From Gillisia sp. Hel1_33_143 (GTDB taxonomy: Bacteria; Bacteroidota; Bacteroidia; Flavobacteriales; Flavobacteriaceae), in contig NZ_LT629737.1 in assembly GCF_900104765.1 (NCBI RefSeq), positions 930,001 to 994,000 of the forward strand: 64,000 bases of DNA, written 5' to 3'. The notes under the pieces were generated by a model. It made no database searches, was not told the DNA's origin, and saw nothing but the letters and a program-made list of their open reading frames with translations. The position numbers were made by a program, and so were the translations under genes. Numbering within the stretch: the stretch's first letter is position 1; every line of letters starts with the position of its first letter. Shown one piece after another: positions 52,439 through 61,514 of this stretch.

Positions 52439-54055
52439 ATGAAAAAAATTATATACACATGTTTAATGATTGCCGGAACACTTACTTTTTCCGGCTGTGA
52501 GGATTATATAGATGTAAATACCAACCCTAACGGTCCGGATGCACTTTTACAGCCAGAATTATTCTTGCCGCAAATTCAGTCTGAACTAGCAGTTGCAGTT
52601 CAATGGGATGGTAGATTTACAGGTTTTTATACCCAAAATTGGGCATATTCTTCTGGAGAATCTTATTCTTTGAATTTGCACAACAACCCATTGTCAGATT
52701 CTTATGCCCAATTATGGAGAGCTGTTTATTGGAGTATGGGTTACAATCTATCTGATATGATAGAAAGTGGGATGAATAGTGAGAAATATGATTTCGTTGG
52801 AGTAGGCTATATTTTAAGAGCTTACGGTTGGCAAATGTTAACAGATTATCATGGACCTGTAATAGTAACTGAAGCATTCAATTCAAGTCAACGTGTTTTC
52901 AATTATGATGAGCAGGAAGTGGTTTATGAGGAAATACAAAGATTGTTAGCCTTAGGAATAGAAAATCTAGAAAGAACAGATGGTTTAAGTCCGCAAGATT
53001 CTGGTCTAAGCGAAGCAGATCTAATCTATAACGGAGATAGAGATAAATGGAAAAGATTTGCTTATGGTTTACTTGCAATAAATGCTCACAGATTAACTAA
53101 TAAAAGTTCTTATAATGCAGATGAGGTTATTGGATATGTAGATCAGGCATTGGCAGGGAATCAAGATGATGCTACAATTCGTTTTGAGGGAACTGTAAGC
53201 TCTAATACTAATTTCTTTGGACCACTTAGAGGAAATATTGGTAGATACCGTCAAACCAAATTTATGGTAGGACTTTTAGACGGAACGAATCCAGAATTAA
53301 CAGATCCAGACCTTATAGGTGCAGATCCATTATTGGAAGATTCAGAAGAACATTTAAAAGATCCAAGAATTACAGCAATGATGGCGCCATCTCCAGATGG
53401 TAAATATAGAGGGATATCTCCAGTGGTAGGTATTAATGAATGGTCTCCAGAAGAATCTGATTTAGTTCCAAAGAACTTTTGGAATGAGGAAGGTTATACG
53501 GGCACATCTCCATCTCCTCAAATATATTTCTTTAATAACGATGCTAGATTTCCTTTGATGACTTATGCAGAACTTCAGTTTATTAAGTCTGAGGCTGCTT
53601 TTATCTCTGGGAATAAAGATGTAGCATTAAATGCGTATAAAAAGGGGGTAAGTTCTCATATGGATTTTGCAAGACAATATGCTCCAGACCCCTCAATTTT
53701 TGATACTAGGCGTGAAATTTACCTTAGTAGTGAAGAACTATATCCATCTTCTGCGGGAGAGCTAACATTATCTAAGATCATGTTACAAAAATACATAGCT
53801 ACTTGGGGATGGGGATTCTTCGAAACCTGGTCTGATATGAGAAGGTACCATTATGATATGGATACAGCAGAACCTGTTTACAAAGGTTTTGAACTTCCAG
53901 ACCCATTATACATAACCAATAATGAGAACCCTGCCTACCGTGCAAGACCTAGATTCAATTCAGAATATATGTGGAACAAAGAGGCTTTAGAAGTACTTGG
54001 TGCTTTTGAAGAAGACTATCACACCTACGAAACTTGGTTTAGTAAACCAGAATAA
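52439..54055 (+). CDS. SusD/RagB-family surface lipoprotein
   Basis: Ligand-binding lid for the adjacent SusC-type transporter, on the cell surface. The 538-residue protein has a lipobox FSGC (about Cys19), then DYIDVNTNPNGPD, typical of the SusD-like-2 subgroup, and the TPR-type helices expected of the family (for example PLMTYAELQFIKSEAAFISGNKDVALNAYKKG, the conserved C-terminal region). It is ten bases after SusC and 11 bases before the next lipoprotein gene. Confidence 0.93.
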   Translation: MKKIIYTCLMIAGTLTFSGCEDYIDVNTNPNGPDALLQPELFLPQIQSELAVAVQWDGRFTGFYTQNWAYSSGESYSLNLHNNPLSDSYAQLWRAVYWSMGYNLSDMIESGMNSEKYDFVGVGYILRAYGWQMLTDYHGPVIVTEAFNSSQRVFNYDEQEVVYEEIQRLLALGIENLERTDGLSPQDSGLSEADLIYNGDRDKWKRFAYGLLAINAHRLTNKSSYNADEVIGYVDQALAGNQDDATIRFEGTVSSNTNFFGPLRGNIGRYRQTKFMVGLLDGTNPELTDPDLIGADPLLEDSEEHLKDPRITAMMAPSPDGKYRGISPVVGINEWSPEESDLVPKNFWNEEGYTGTSPSPQIYFFNNDARFPLMTYAELQFIKSEAAFISGNKDVALNAYKKGVSSHMDFARQYAPDPSIFDTRREIYLSSEELYPSSAGELTLSKIMLQKYIATWGWGFFETWSDMRRYHYDMDTAEPVYKGFELPDPLYITNNENPAYRARPRFNSEYMWNKEALEVLGAFEEDYHTYETWFSKPE

Positions 54056-54065
54056 TTCAAAAATT

Positions 54066-54857
54066 ATGATAAAGACATTCAATAAATTATTGTTATTTTT
54101 CACAGTAAGTTTATTTTTTACTTCTTGTGATGAAAATGCTATTCCTGAGCTTACAGAGCCAGTATCTAATAATGCTACGTATTTAAAATTCTTTTTTCAT
54201 GTAGAGGATGCACCCAGCCTAAATATATATTTTGATGATCAAAAAGTAAGTGCGGTGAGTTCTTCAAATACAGATGAAGAGAAGGGTAATTCCTACGGAT
54301 CTGTATTTCCTTCTAATGCTTATGCTTTAATTCCTTCAGGTAATTTTAGTGTGAATGCAAAAGATTTAGATGGAAATATCGTAGCCTCTACAAATGCTTC
54401 CTTTGCAGATGATAAAAACTATTCTGCATACCTTGTTGGAACTACAGATAGCTATGAGATCTTTGTAATGGAGGATAACCTTCCTCCTTTAGATAGAGTA
54501 AAAATATACTGGAGATTTGTAAATACAATGGCAAATATGCCATTTGCTGTAGATGTTTTTGCAATTAAAGATGCTATTGTGGCCACAGAAGATTCTCCTG
54601 CGCAAGATACTCAGATAATAAGTTTAGGAAGCGGGTTAGGCTTTAAGCAAGCCGGAGATTATAAAGAACTAGAATCAGGTAACTATACATTTAAAGTATT
54701 TGAAGCTGGAACAGAATACGATGTGGAAACATCAGAACCTTATATTCAAAATACAGTGAATGTGGGTAGTAAGGGAAGAGTTTATTCTACTCAAATTAGA
54801 GGAACGTATACTGAAAATCCAAGCTCAAAAAATATAGATTACTGGAGAGAGCGCTAA
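54066..54857 (+). CDS. DUF4397-like surface lipoprotein linked to SusCD
   Basis: A 263-residue lipoprotein with signal peptide and lipobox FTSC (about Cys19). The mature part has beta-rich segments ATYLKFFFHVEDAPSLNIYFDDQKV and ALIPSGNFSVNAKDLDGNIVAST, resembling DUF4397 Ig-like domains, then a second similar half starting VKIYWRFVNTMANMPFAVDVF. I take the ATG at 54066, which gives the signal peptide; earlier in-frame starts lie within SusD. By position it is the SusE/SusF-like auxiliary binding protein of the system, but the sequence does not match those families. Ligand unknown. Confidence 0.7.
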   Translation: MIKTFNKLLLFFTVSLFFTSCDENAIPELTEPVSNNATYLKFFFHVEDAPSLNIYFDDQKVSAVSSSNTDEEKGNSYGSVFPSNAYALIPSGNFSVNAKDLDGNIVASTNASFADDKNYSAYLVGTTDSYEIFVMEDNLPPLDRVKIYWRFVNTMANMPFAVDVFAIKDAIVATEDSPAQDTQIISLGSGLGFKQAGDYKELESGNYTFKVFEAGTEYDVETSEPYIQNTVNVGSKGRVYSTQIRGTYTENPSSKNIDYWRER

Positions 54858-54876
54858 TTGATATTTGATAATTAAT

Positions 54877-54913
54877 AAAAGAAAGAGACACGAATTGTGG
54901 CTCTTTCTTTTTT
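54877..54913 (+). terminator. Terminator after the SusCD-lipoprotein genes
   Basis: AAAAGAAAGAG pairs with CTCTTTCTTTT and is followed by more T. It separates the SusC/SusD/lipoprotein part from the glycan-hydrolase part of the locus, so the second part may have its own promoter or depend on read-through. Confidence 0.75.
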
Positions 54914-54977
54914 AAAAGTAATTCACGATTTGTTGAATTTAAATTTTAAAATTTGTTTCATACTTATCAATTAATTT

Positions 54978-56609
54978 ATGTCGTTAAAAATTAGATCCAT
55001 TTTGTTGATATTGCTGTGTGCAGTAACACTTAACTCCTGTAAAACACCTAAACCTGTTGTTTCAAAACCTAGGCCTCCAAAAAAGGAGTTACCTCAAAGA
55101 GTTGAGAAGCCAACACTACCTTCTACAAAGATTCCTAAACCGGTTGAAATTGAAGAGAAGGTTCCACCAGTTCAAATATTTAAAAGTAGTCCCTATGTGA
55201 TGCGCGAATTTCGTGCAGCCTGGATTGCTACAGTGGCAAATATTAACTGGCCTAGTAGATCTGGTTTGTCTACAAAGCAACAGCAAGAAGAGGCTATAAA
55301 ATTATTAGACTTTCTTAAAGATCATAATTATAACGCAGTGATCTTTCAAGCCAGACCGCAGGCAGATGCTTTATACCAAAGTGATTTAGAGCCATGGTCT
55401 TATTTTCTATCTGGAGAAGTTGGAAAAGCTCCAGACCCATATTATGATCCTTTAGATTTTTGGATCAAGTCTGCACATGAGAGAGGAATGGAATTACATG
55501 TTTGGTTAAATCCATATCGTGCACATCATTCTACAGGAGGACCGATAGCACCAAAATCTATGGTGAAAATGCATCCAGAATTTATGGTGAGCTTAAAAAA
55601 TGGAATGTGGTGGATGGATCCATCTAAACAAGCAACGCAAGATCATTCTGCAGCCGTGGTTATGGATATAGTTAAGAGATATGATGTAGACGGAATTCAT
55701 TTTGATGATTATTTCTATCCGTATGCTTCCTACAATAAAGGTGCAGATTTTCCAGATTCAGAAGTATATCAAGCATATATAAAATCTGGAGGAAAGCTAT
55801 CTAAGCCAGACTGGCGTAGAGAAGGTGTAAATAATTTTGTGGAACGTATCTATAAAGAAATTAAGGCAGAAAAACCTCAGGTTAAATTTGGGATTAGTCC
55901 GTTTGGGATCTGGAGACCGGGCTACCCAAAATCAATTTCTGGGATGGACCAGTACAACGAGTTGTATGCAGATGCTAAATTGTGGCTAAATAAAGGGTGG
56001 TTAGATTATTTTACACCTCAGCTATATTGGAAGATCAATCAGACCGCTCAAAGTTTCCCTGTTTTATTAGGATGGTGGGAAGGTGAGAATTCTCAAGATC
56101 GCCATTTATGGCCTGGAATTAATTTAGATTTTGGGGGAGATGCCGCTAATGTTGATGAAACTATCAATCAGATTATGTTAACTAGAGGAATGATAGCAGA
56201 AAGTAAAGGTACCGTGCATTGGAGTATCGCTCCGTTGTTGAAATATCCCAATCTCTCAAAAGCCTTGGTAGACGGACCGTATAAAAAACAAGCCCTTGTA
56301 CCTGCAAGTCCGTGGTTGGATGAAGTATTACCAGAAGCCCCTACAGTTTCAGCAAAAATTGAAGGAAATAGCGTGAAGATCTCCTGGTCTCATTCTGCAA
56401 TTACAGATGTATCAAACTGGGTGGTCTTCTATAAATATGGAAATAATTGGGATTATAAGATCTTGGACAGAACTGAAAATGCTACAGATTTCACTCATTA
56501 TTTAAAGGAAAAGGAGAAAAAAGATCCGTTGACTTTTATAGGGGTTACTGCCGTAGATAGAACCGGAAATCAGAGCACTTTCAATGAAATTAAAATTGAA
56601 GCTAAATAG
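54978..56609 (+). CDS. GHL10-family glycoside hydrolase lipoprotein (DigH/YngK-like)
   Basis: A 543-residue lipoprotein (lipobox LNSC, about Cys21). A proline/lysine-rich linker to about 65 precedes a TIM-barrel GHL10 (DUF187) domain with EFRAAWIATVANINWPS, VIFQARPQADALYQS, LHVWLNPYRAHH and DVDGIHFDDYFYPY. A fibronectin-III-like domain closes the C-terminus (about 450-540). The E. coli homologue DigH (formerly YddW) cleaves peptide-free peptidoglycan glycan, so I infer the same substrate here; this fits the murQ, amidase and epimerase neighbours. The gene follows a terminator by 64 bases. Confidence 0.88.
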   Translation: MSLKIRSILLILLCAVTLNSCKTPKPVVSKPRPPKKELPQRVEKPTLPSTKIPKPVEIEEKVPPVQIFKSSPYVMREFRAAWIATVANINWPSRSGLSTKQQQEEAIKLLDFLKDHNYNAVIFQARPQADALYQSDLEPWSYFLSGEVGKAPDPYYDPLDFWIKSAHERGMELHVWLNPYRAHHSTGGPIAPKSMVKMHPEFMVSLKNGMWWMDPSKQATQDHSAAVVMDIVKRYDVDGIHFDDYFYPYASYNKGADFPDSEVYQAYIKSGGKLSKPDWRREGVNNFVERIYKEIKAEKPQVKFGISPFGIWRPGYPKSISGMDQYNELYADAKLWLNKGWLDYFTPQLYWKINQTAQSFPVLLGWWEGENSQDRHLWPGINLDFGGDAANVDETINQIMLTRGMIAESKGTVHWSIAPLLKYPNLSKALVDGPYKKQALVPASPWLDEVLPEAPTVSAKIEGNSVKISWSHSAITDVSNWVVFYKYGNNWDYKILDRTENATDFTHYLKEKEKKDPLTFIGVTAVDRTGNQSTFNEIKIEAK

Positions 56610-56628
56610 TTAAGAAAATTTAATAAGT

Positions 56629-58077
56629 ATGACTCCATTACTGGTTTTTAGTGTGATCGCCGCCTATTTTGTCCTATTGTTAGTAATAAGTCACTTTACC
56701 TCGCAAAAGGCAGATAATACTACGTTTTTTACAGCCAACAGAAGATCTCCTTGGTTTTTAGTAGCCTACGGAATGGTTGGTGCTTCTCTTTCTGGAGTCA
56801 CCTTTATCTCGGTTCCTGGAGAAGTTGGAAATTCTAATTGGACGTATCTACAATTTGTAATGGGAAATATGGTGGGTTATGCCGTAATTGCATTTGTATT
56901 GATCCCGCTTTTTTATCGACTTCAACTAGTTTCTATTTATGAATACCTAAGAGATAGGTTTGGGAAGAATTCCTATCTAGCAGGCGCTTCCTTCTTTTTG
57001 ATCTCTCAAACCATTGGAGCTTCCTTTAGACTATTCTTGGCAGCAGTAGTACTACAGATTGCGTTTTTTGATGCCTTCGGAATTCCTTTTTTCGTGACGG
57101 TGCTTACTACCATTTTACTTATTTGGATCTATACATTTAGAGGAGGAATTAAAACCATTGTTTGGACAGATACACTTCAAACCACGTTTTTACTAGCGGC
57201 GGTAGTGATTAGTATCATTATGATCATTAATCATATGAATTTGAATTTTGGAGAAGTGACTAGCCTGGTGTCAAAAAGTAAGATGTCTACCATATTTGAT
57301 TGGGATTGGAGATCTAATCGCAATTTCTTTAAAACCTTCTTAGCCGGAATCTTTATTACCATCGCTATGAATGGATTGGATCAAAATGTAATGCAGAAAA
57401 ACCTGACATGTAAGAGTAAGGGAGATGCTCAAAAGAACATTTTTTGGTTCTCCATCGTTTTCTTTTTTTCCACTATGTTGTTCTTAGCGTTAGGAGTATT
57501 GTTGTATCAATACGCCATAGATCAGAATATCTCGATTCCAGAAAGAACAGATGATCTATACCCATTATTGGCATTAAATTATTTTGGAACTTTTGCCGGT
57601 ATTGTATTTTTATTAGGAATTATTGCAGCAGCATTTTCAAGTGCAGATTCAGCATTAACAGCGCTTACAACTTCTTTTTGTGTAGATATTTTAGATCTTT
57701 CCAAACGAAAGAGCAATCAAAAGAAAACACGATTTTTAGTACACATAGGCTTCTCTTTACTGATGTTCTTTGTGATCATCATTTTTAATGCATTAAATGA
57801 TACCAGCGTGGTAAGTGCCGTTTTTAAAGTGGCAGGATTCACCTATGGACCTTTATTGGGTTTATTTGCATTCGGATTATTAACAAAGCGTGGAGTAAAA
57901 GATAAATGGGTGCCCTTAGTGTGCATTCTCTCTCCAATGCTATCTTTTATTCTAGATCAAAATTCTGCAAGCTGGTTTTATGGTTATAAATTCGGATTTG
58001 AAATATTATTGGTAAATGCTGCCATAACATGTTTAGGCCTAGCATTTTTATATAAAAGACAACCTGGATTTCTATAA
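56629..58077 (+). CDS. Sodium:solute symporter (SSS family)
   Basis: A 482-residue transporter with about 13 helices. Markers are the sodium-site region YGMVGASLSGVTFISVPGEVGNSNWTYLQF and GIIAAAFSSADSALTALTTSF. The substrate is not readable from sequence. It sits 19 bases after the GHL10 gene and 21 before the dipeptide epimerase, so a wall-derived compound such as an amino sugar or a murein dipeptide breakdown product is likely. The locus thus encodes two inner-membrane importers of different families. Confidence 0.88.
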   Translation: MTPLLVFSVIAAYFVLLLVISHFTSQKADNTTFFTANRRSPWFLVAYGMVGASLSGVTFISVPGEVGNSNWTYLQFVMGNMVGYAVIAFVLIPLFYRLQLVSIYEYLRDRFGKNSYLAGASFFLISQTIGASFRLFLAAVVLQIAFFDAFGIPFFVTVLTTILLIWIYTFRGGIKTIVWTDTLQTTFLLAAVVISIIMIINHMNLNFGEVTSLVSKSKMSTIFDWDWRSNRNFFKTFLAGIFITIAMNGLDQNVMQKNLTCKSKGDAQKNIFWFSIVFFFSTMLFLALGVLLYQYAIDQNISIPERTDDLYPLLALNYFGTFAGIVFLLGIIAAAFSSADSALTALTTSFCVDILDLSKRKSNQKKTRFLVHIGFSLLMFFVIIIFNALNDTSVVSAVFKVAGFTYGPLLGLFAFGLLTKRGVKDKWVPLVCILSPMLSFILDQNSASWFYGYKFGFEILLVNAAITCLGLAFLYKRQPGFL

Positions 58078-58098
58078 TAGAATAATGAAAATGAACTC

Positions 58099-59118
58099 AT
58101 GAAAATTGAATTTTACACTTTTAATTTAGCGCTTAAAAATACTTTTACCATTACTCACGGATCCAGAGATTTTCAGGAAACACTGATTGTGGCTTTAACC
58201 GATGGAGACTTTACCGGGTATGGGGAAGCAGCTGCAACCGTTTATTATGGGGTTTCTACCAAAGCGATGATAGCTTCTATAAAATCTGTAGAAAATATCA
58301 TTTCAGAAAACATCCATTTAAAACCAGAAGAACTTTGGGAACTCACATTTCCGCATTTAAAAGAAAACCCTTTTGCACAATGCGCGCTAGATATTGCAAT
58401 GCACGATCTTCATGGAAAACGAAATAAACTTCCATTATATAAAATGTGGGGTTTAAGTCTTGACAATATTCCGCTTACCAATTATACCATCGGAATAGAT
58501 TCTGTTGAAAAAATGACAGAGAAGATCAAAGAATTTCCGTGGCCATTATATAAAATCAAATTAGGAACTGAGGATGATGTGCAAATCATTAAAGAACTTA
58601 GAAAACATACAGATTCTGTATTTAGGGTAGATGCAAACGGCGCTTGGACGGCAGAGCAAACCATCAAAAACTCTAAGCTACTAAAAGATCTAAATGTGGA
58701 ATTTTTGGAGCAACCCTTGAATCCGAAAGACCTGGATGGAATGGGGGAAGTTCACAAGAATTCTGTATTGCCTATTATAGCAGATGAAAGTTGTATTGTT
58801 GAAGCCGATGTGGCAAAATGTAAAGATTACTTTCATGGCGTTAATATTAAACTTACCAAATGTGCAGGGCTTACACCGGCAAGAAGAATGATCGCGGAAG
58901 CCAAGCGTTTAAATATGAAAGTGATGGTGGGTTGTATGACCGAATCTACTGTGGGAATTTCAGCAATTGCTCAATTATTACCTTTGTTAGATTATGTAGA
59001 TATGGATGGCGCACTTTTATTAAAATCTGATATTGCAGACGGAGTAAAAGTATATGATAAAAAAGTGCATTTTCCGAAGCGAAATGGAACGGGAGCTAAA
59101 TTATTGATTTCAGGATAA
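58099..59118 (+). CDS. L-Ala-D/L-Glu (dipeptide) epimerase
   Basis: Enolase-superfamily enzyme that converts L-Ala-D-Glu from murein to L-Ala-L-Glu, which ordinary peptidases can then cut. The 339-residue protein has the complete active site: K152 and K154 (YKIKLG), metal ligands D178 (VDANGAW), E204 (FLEQPL) and D229 (IADES), K251 (NIKLTK), and the DMDG motif at 301-304 that binds the substrate amino group in Ala-Glu epimerases. It is cytoplasmic and lies before a YkfC-like endopeptidase gene, repeating the ykfB-ykfC pairing of Bacillus. Confidence 0.92.
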   Translation: MKIEFYTFNLALKNTFTITHGSRDFQETLIVALTDGDFTGYGEAAATVYYGVSTKAMIASIKSVENIISENIHLKPEELWELTFPHLKENPFAQCALDIAMHDLHGKRNKLPLYKMWGLSLDNIPLTNYTIGIDSVEKMTEKIKEFPWPLYKIKLGTEDDVQIIKELRKHTDSVFRVDANGAWTAEQTIKNSKLLKDLNVEFLEQPLNPKDLDGMGEVHKNSVLPIIADESCIVEADVAKCKDYFHGVNIKLTKCAGLTPARRMIAEAKRLNMKVMVGCMTESTVGISAIAQLLPLLDYVDMDGALLLKSDIADGVKVYDKKVHFPKRNGTGAKLLISG

Positions 59119-59173
59119 AGTACGAGATCTCAAGGATTTAGTTTCATATTCTTAAATTAAATTTGCATCTAAA

Positions 59174-59199
59174 TGTCAGGTTGAGCGGAGTCGAAACCT
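59174..59199. repeat. Single copy of a probable dispersed intergenic repeat
   Basis: A 26-bp element beginning TGTCAGGTTGAGCGGAGTCG with weakly palindromic ends (AGGTT and AACCT). Its GC content stands out from the AT-rich surroundings. I recall near-identical elements in intergenic DNA of many Flavobacteriaceae. Only one copy is in this window. Confidence 0.5.
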
Positions 59200-59259
59200 A
59201 ATTTCTAAATAAGTATTTTTATAAAATCAATAACTAATTGATTAATATTTTAAAATTAT

Positions 59260-60489
59260 ATGAACGTGTTTAAAAAGATCAATTTATTAGCCTTAGTTGG
59301 GCTTTTAACATTTGCTTCTTGTAATAAGAAAGCAGAAGAAAAAGAAGACAATAAAGCGCAAGCTTATATTAAAGATGTAAAACAGGAATACGCTCCAGAT
59401 AAAAGGGTGGCATTATTTGATGTAGAAGCAACGCAAGCTAACGATGCTTATATTCTTAAAGGGGAATCTAATTTGCCGGATGCTGTAAGTGTATTAAAAG
59501 AAAAATTAAATGCTGAAGGAATTTCTTTTACAGATAGCATTCAATTGCTTCCTACCACCGATTTAGAAGGAAAGACCAACGGACTTATAAAAATTTCTGT
59601 AGCCAACCTTAGAGGTGAAGGAAAACATTCCGCAGAACTTGTTACCCAAGCAACTATGGGAACTCCTGTGAAAATATTGAAAAATAATGAGGGTTGGTCG
59701 TTAATTCAAACTCCAGACGGTTATATTTCTTGGGTAGACTACGGGGGAGTAATTGGATTAACAGATGCTGAATTTGAAGATTGGAAAGCAGCAGATAAGA
59801 TCATCTATCTAAATCCTTATGGAAAATCTTTTGAAAAGGCAGACTTAAAAAGTCAGCCGGTTTCAGATTTGGTTGCTGGAGACATTTTAGAGGTTCTAAG
59901 CGACCAAAACGGATTTTATGAGGTGAAGTATCCTGATGGCCAAAAAGCCTTTGTAGATAAGGTAGAAGCTATGGGATATTCAGACTGGGTAGCTTCAGTA
60001 GATCAATCTGGAGAAGATCTGGTAGCTACGGCTAAAAAGTTGATGGGATTGCCTTATTTATGGGGTGGAACTTCGCCTAAAGGAGTTGACTGTAGCGGAT
60101 TCACTAAAACTGTTTATTTCTTGAATGGTATGGTGATACCAAGAGACGCTTCACAACAAGTGCACACCGGAAAACTAATAGATTCTACTAAGAATTTTGA
60201 AAATCTTGTTCCCGGAGATCTTTTATTCTTCGGAAGAAAGGCAACAGATTCTACCGGTGAAAGAATTATACATGTTGGAATGTGGATTGGAGATCAAAAA
60301 TTCATTCATTCTATGGGGAATGTACACATTAGTACTATGGATACCACCAGTGCAGATTTTGATGAATACAATTACAACCGATATTTAAGAACAAAACGTA
60401 TCAATAATCAGGAAGGAAAAGGATTGCTATACCTAGCTAAAAAAGATATTTTCATGGCTAAGAAAGATTCTACATCGGTAAAAGAATAA
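59260..60489 (+). CDS. NlpC/P60 endopeptidase lipoprotein with SH3b domains (YkfC-like)
   Basis: Cell-wall peptidase that likely cuts the gamma-D-Glu to diamino acid bond of muropeptides. It has a lipobox FASC (Cys21), two SH3b domains (about 115-165 and 195-240) and an NlpC/P60 domain with Cys278 (VDCSGF), His338 (HVGMWIG) and His350 (HSMGN), the catalytic triad. This domain order matches Bacillus YkfC, which acts on released stem peptides. As a lipoprotein it would work in the periplasm or at the outer membrane, upstream of the cytoplasmic epimerase. Confidence 0.9.
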   Translation: MNVFKKINLLALVGLLTFASCNKKAEEKEDNKAQAYIKDVKQEYAPDKRVALFDVEATQANDAYILKGESNLPDAVSVLKEKLNAEGISFTDSIQLLPTTDLEGKTNGLIKISVANLRGEGKHSAELVTQATMGTPVKILKNNEGWSLIQTPDGYISWVDYGGVIGLTDAEFEDWKAADKIIYLNPYGKSFEKADLKSQPVSDLVAGDILEVLSDQNGFYEVKYPDGQKAFVDKVEAMGYSDWVASVDQSGEDLVATAKKLMGLPYLWGGTSPKGVDCSGFTKTVYFLNGMVIPRDASQQVHTGKLIDSTKNFENLVPGDLLFFGRKATDSTGERIIHVGMWIGDQKFIHSMGNVHISTMDTTSADFDEYNYNRYLRTKRINNQEGKGLLYLAKKDIFMAKKDSTSVKE

Positions 60490-60508
60490 CCTTTAAAATG
60501 TTATAAAT

Positions 60509-60542
60509 AAAAAGCTCCTCTACATCTAGAGGAGCTTTTTTT
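60509..60542. terminator. Bidirectional rho-independent terminator
   Basis: A perfect 14-bp stem (AAAAAGCTCCTCTA with its complement) with a four-base loop, between the convergent NlpC/P60 and amidase genes. Confidence 0.93.
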
Positions 60543-60559
60543 ATGCTGAAAAAGATACT

Positions 60560-61501
60560 TTATAGATACTTCTTATATAGATTATTAAGCACCTTCAAAT
60601 CATGATTTGTTAAAGTAGAATTTACTTCAGTCTGAATAAAATGAAGTTTAAAGGCCTTGATTGCTGCCGGCATATCGCTTACATCATATCCAATAATCTT
60701 TATAGCGATCTTAGGAGTAACATCTAATAATGGAGCAGCTTTTGGCGCTTTTGCATTTGCAACAATTACAGAATCATTTACTTCGGTCTTGATCTCCTGA
60801 GGGATTTCTGTGGTTAGCGTATTGCCTTTATCTAAAGTCTTAATTTCCTCTTCCGGGATTTCATCATACCATAATCCGTATCCTTCTTTTGCTAATTCTT
60901 TCCACGGAAAAGTTTTATTCGGATCTTGTTTTCTGGTTGGAGCGATATCAGAATGGCCAATAAAATTAGCTGTCGGGATCTTATATTTCGCTTTAAGATC
61001 TTTCAATAATTCCAGTAGGCTTTGAATTTGTAATGGTGAAAATTCGTCACTTCCATTATTGTCTAATTCAATTCCTATAGAAGATGAATTTAGATCGGTA
61101 TTAGAACCCCACTTTCCGGCACCACCATGCCATGCACGATAAAGATCATTCAGCATATGATAGATCTCTCCATCCTCTCCAATTACATAATGCGCACTAA
61201 CTTGAGTTCTCTCTAACGTGAAGGTTTTTAAAGTTTGCCCTACCGAATCTTGCGCGGTATGATGAATAACCACAATATTTGGTTTTCTAAGGTTGAAATT
61301 GGTAGTACCTACCCAATCTTCCGCATACTTTAAACTACTTGCAGTTCCAGGATTTGGCGGAGGTAAAACTTCTAACTCTTTTGTGAGTTCTTTGGTGTGT
61401 TTTTTATGATCTCGGTTAGTTGAAGCATACGGATTGCTGGCACATGAAACCATCATGTAAGCTGCAGCAACTATCGTGAATGCTGAATTTATTCTTTTCA
61501 T
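60560..61501 (-). CDS. N-acetylmuramoyl-L-alanine amidase (amidase_2), lipoprotein
   Basis: Cuts the bond between MurNAc and L-Ala, freeing the stem peptide. The 313-residue protein has a lipobox VSC (Cys20) and a full amidase_2 domain: zinc His80 (VVIHHTAQD), SIGIELDNNG with Glu145, His183 (FIGHSDIAP) and Asp193 (RKQDP). The C-terminal 100 residues are unassigned. As a lipoprotein it resembles E. coli AmiD in placement. It lies 13 bases after the NagB-LmbE gene on the same strand and is convergent with the other half of the locus. Confidence 0.92.
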   Translation of the reverse strand: MKRINSAFTIVAAAYMMVSCASNPYASTNRDHKKHTKELTKELEVLPPPNPGTASSLKYAEDWVGTTNFNLRKPNIVVIHHTAQDSVGQTLKTFTLERTQVSAHYVIGEDGEIYHMLNDLYRAWHGGAGKWGSNTDLNSSSIGIELDNNGSDEFSPLQIQSLLELLKDLKAKYKIPTANFIGHSDIAPTRKQDPNKTFPWKELAKEGYGLWYDEIPEEEIKTLDKGNTLTTEIPQEIKTEVNDSVIVANAKAPKAAPLLDVTPKIAIKIIGYDVSDMPAAIKAFKLHFIQTEVNSTLTNHDLKVLNNLYKKYL

Positions 61502-61514
61502 TTACAGTTTAATA

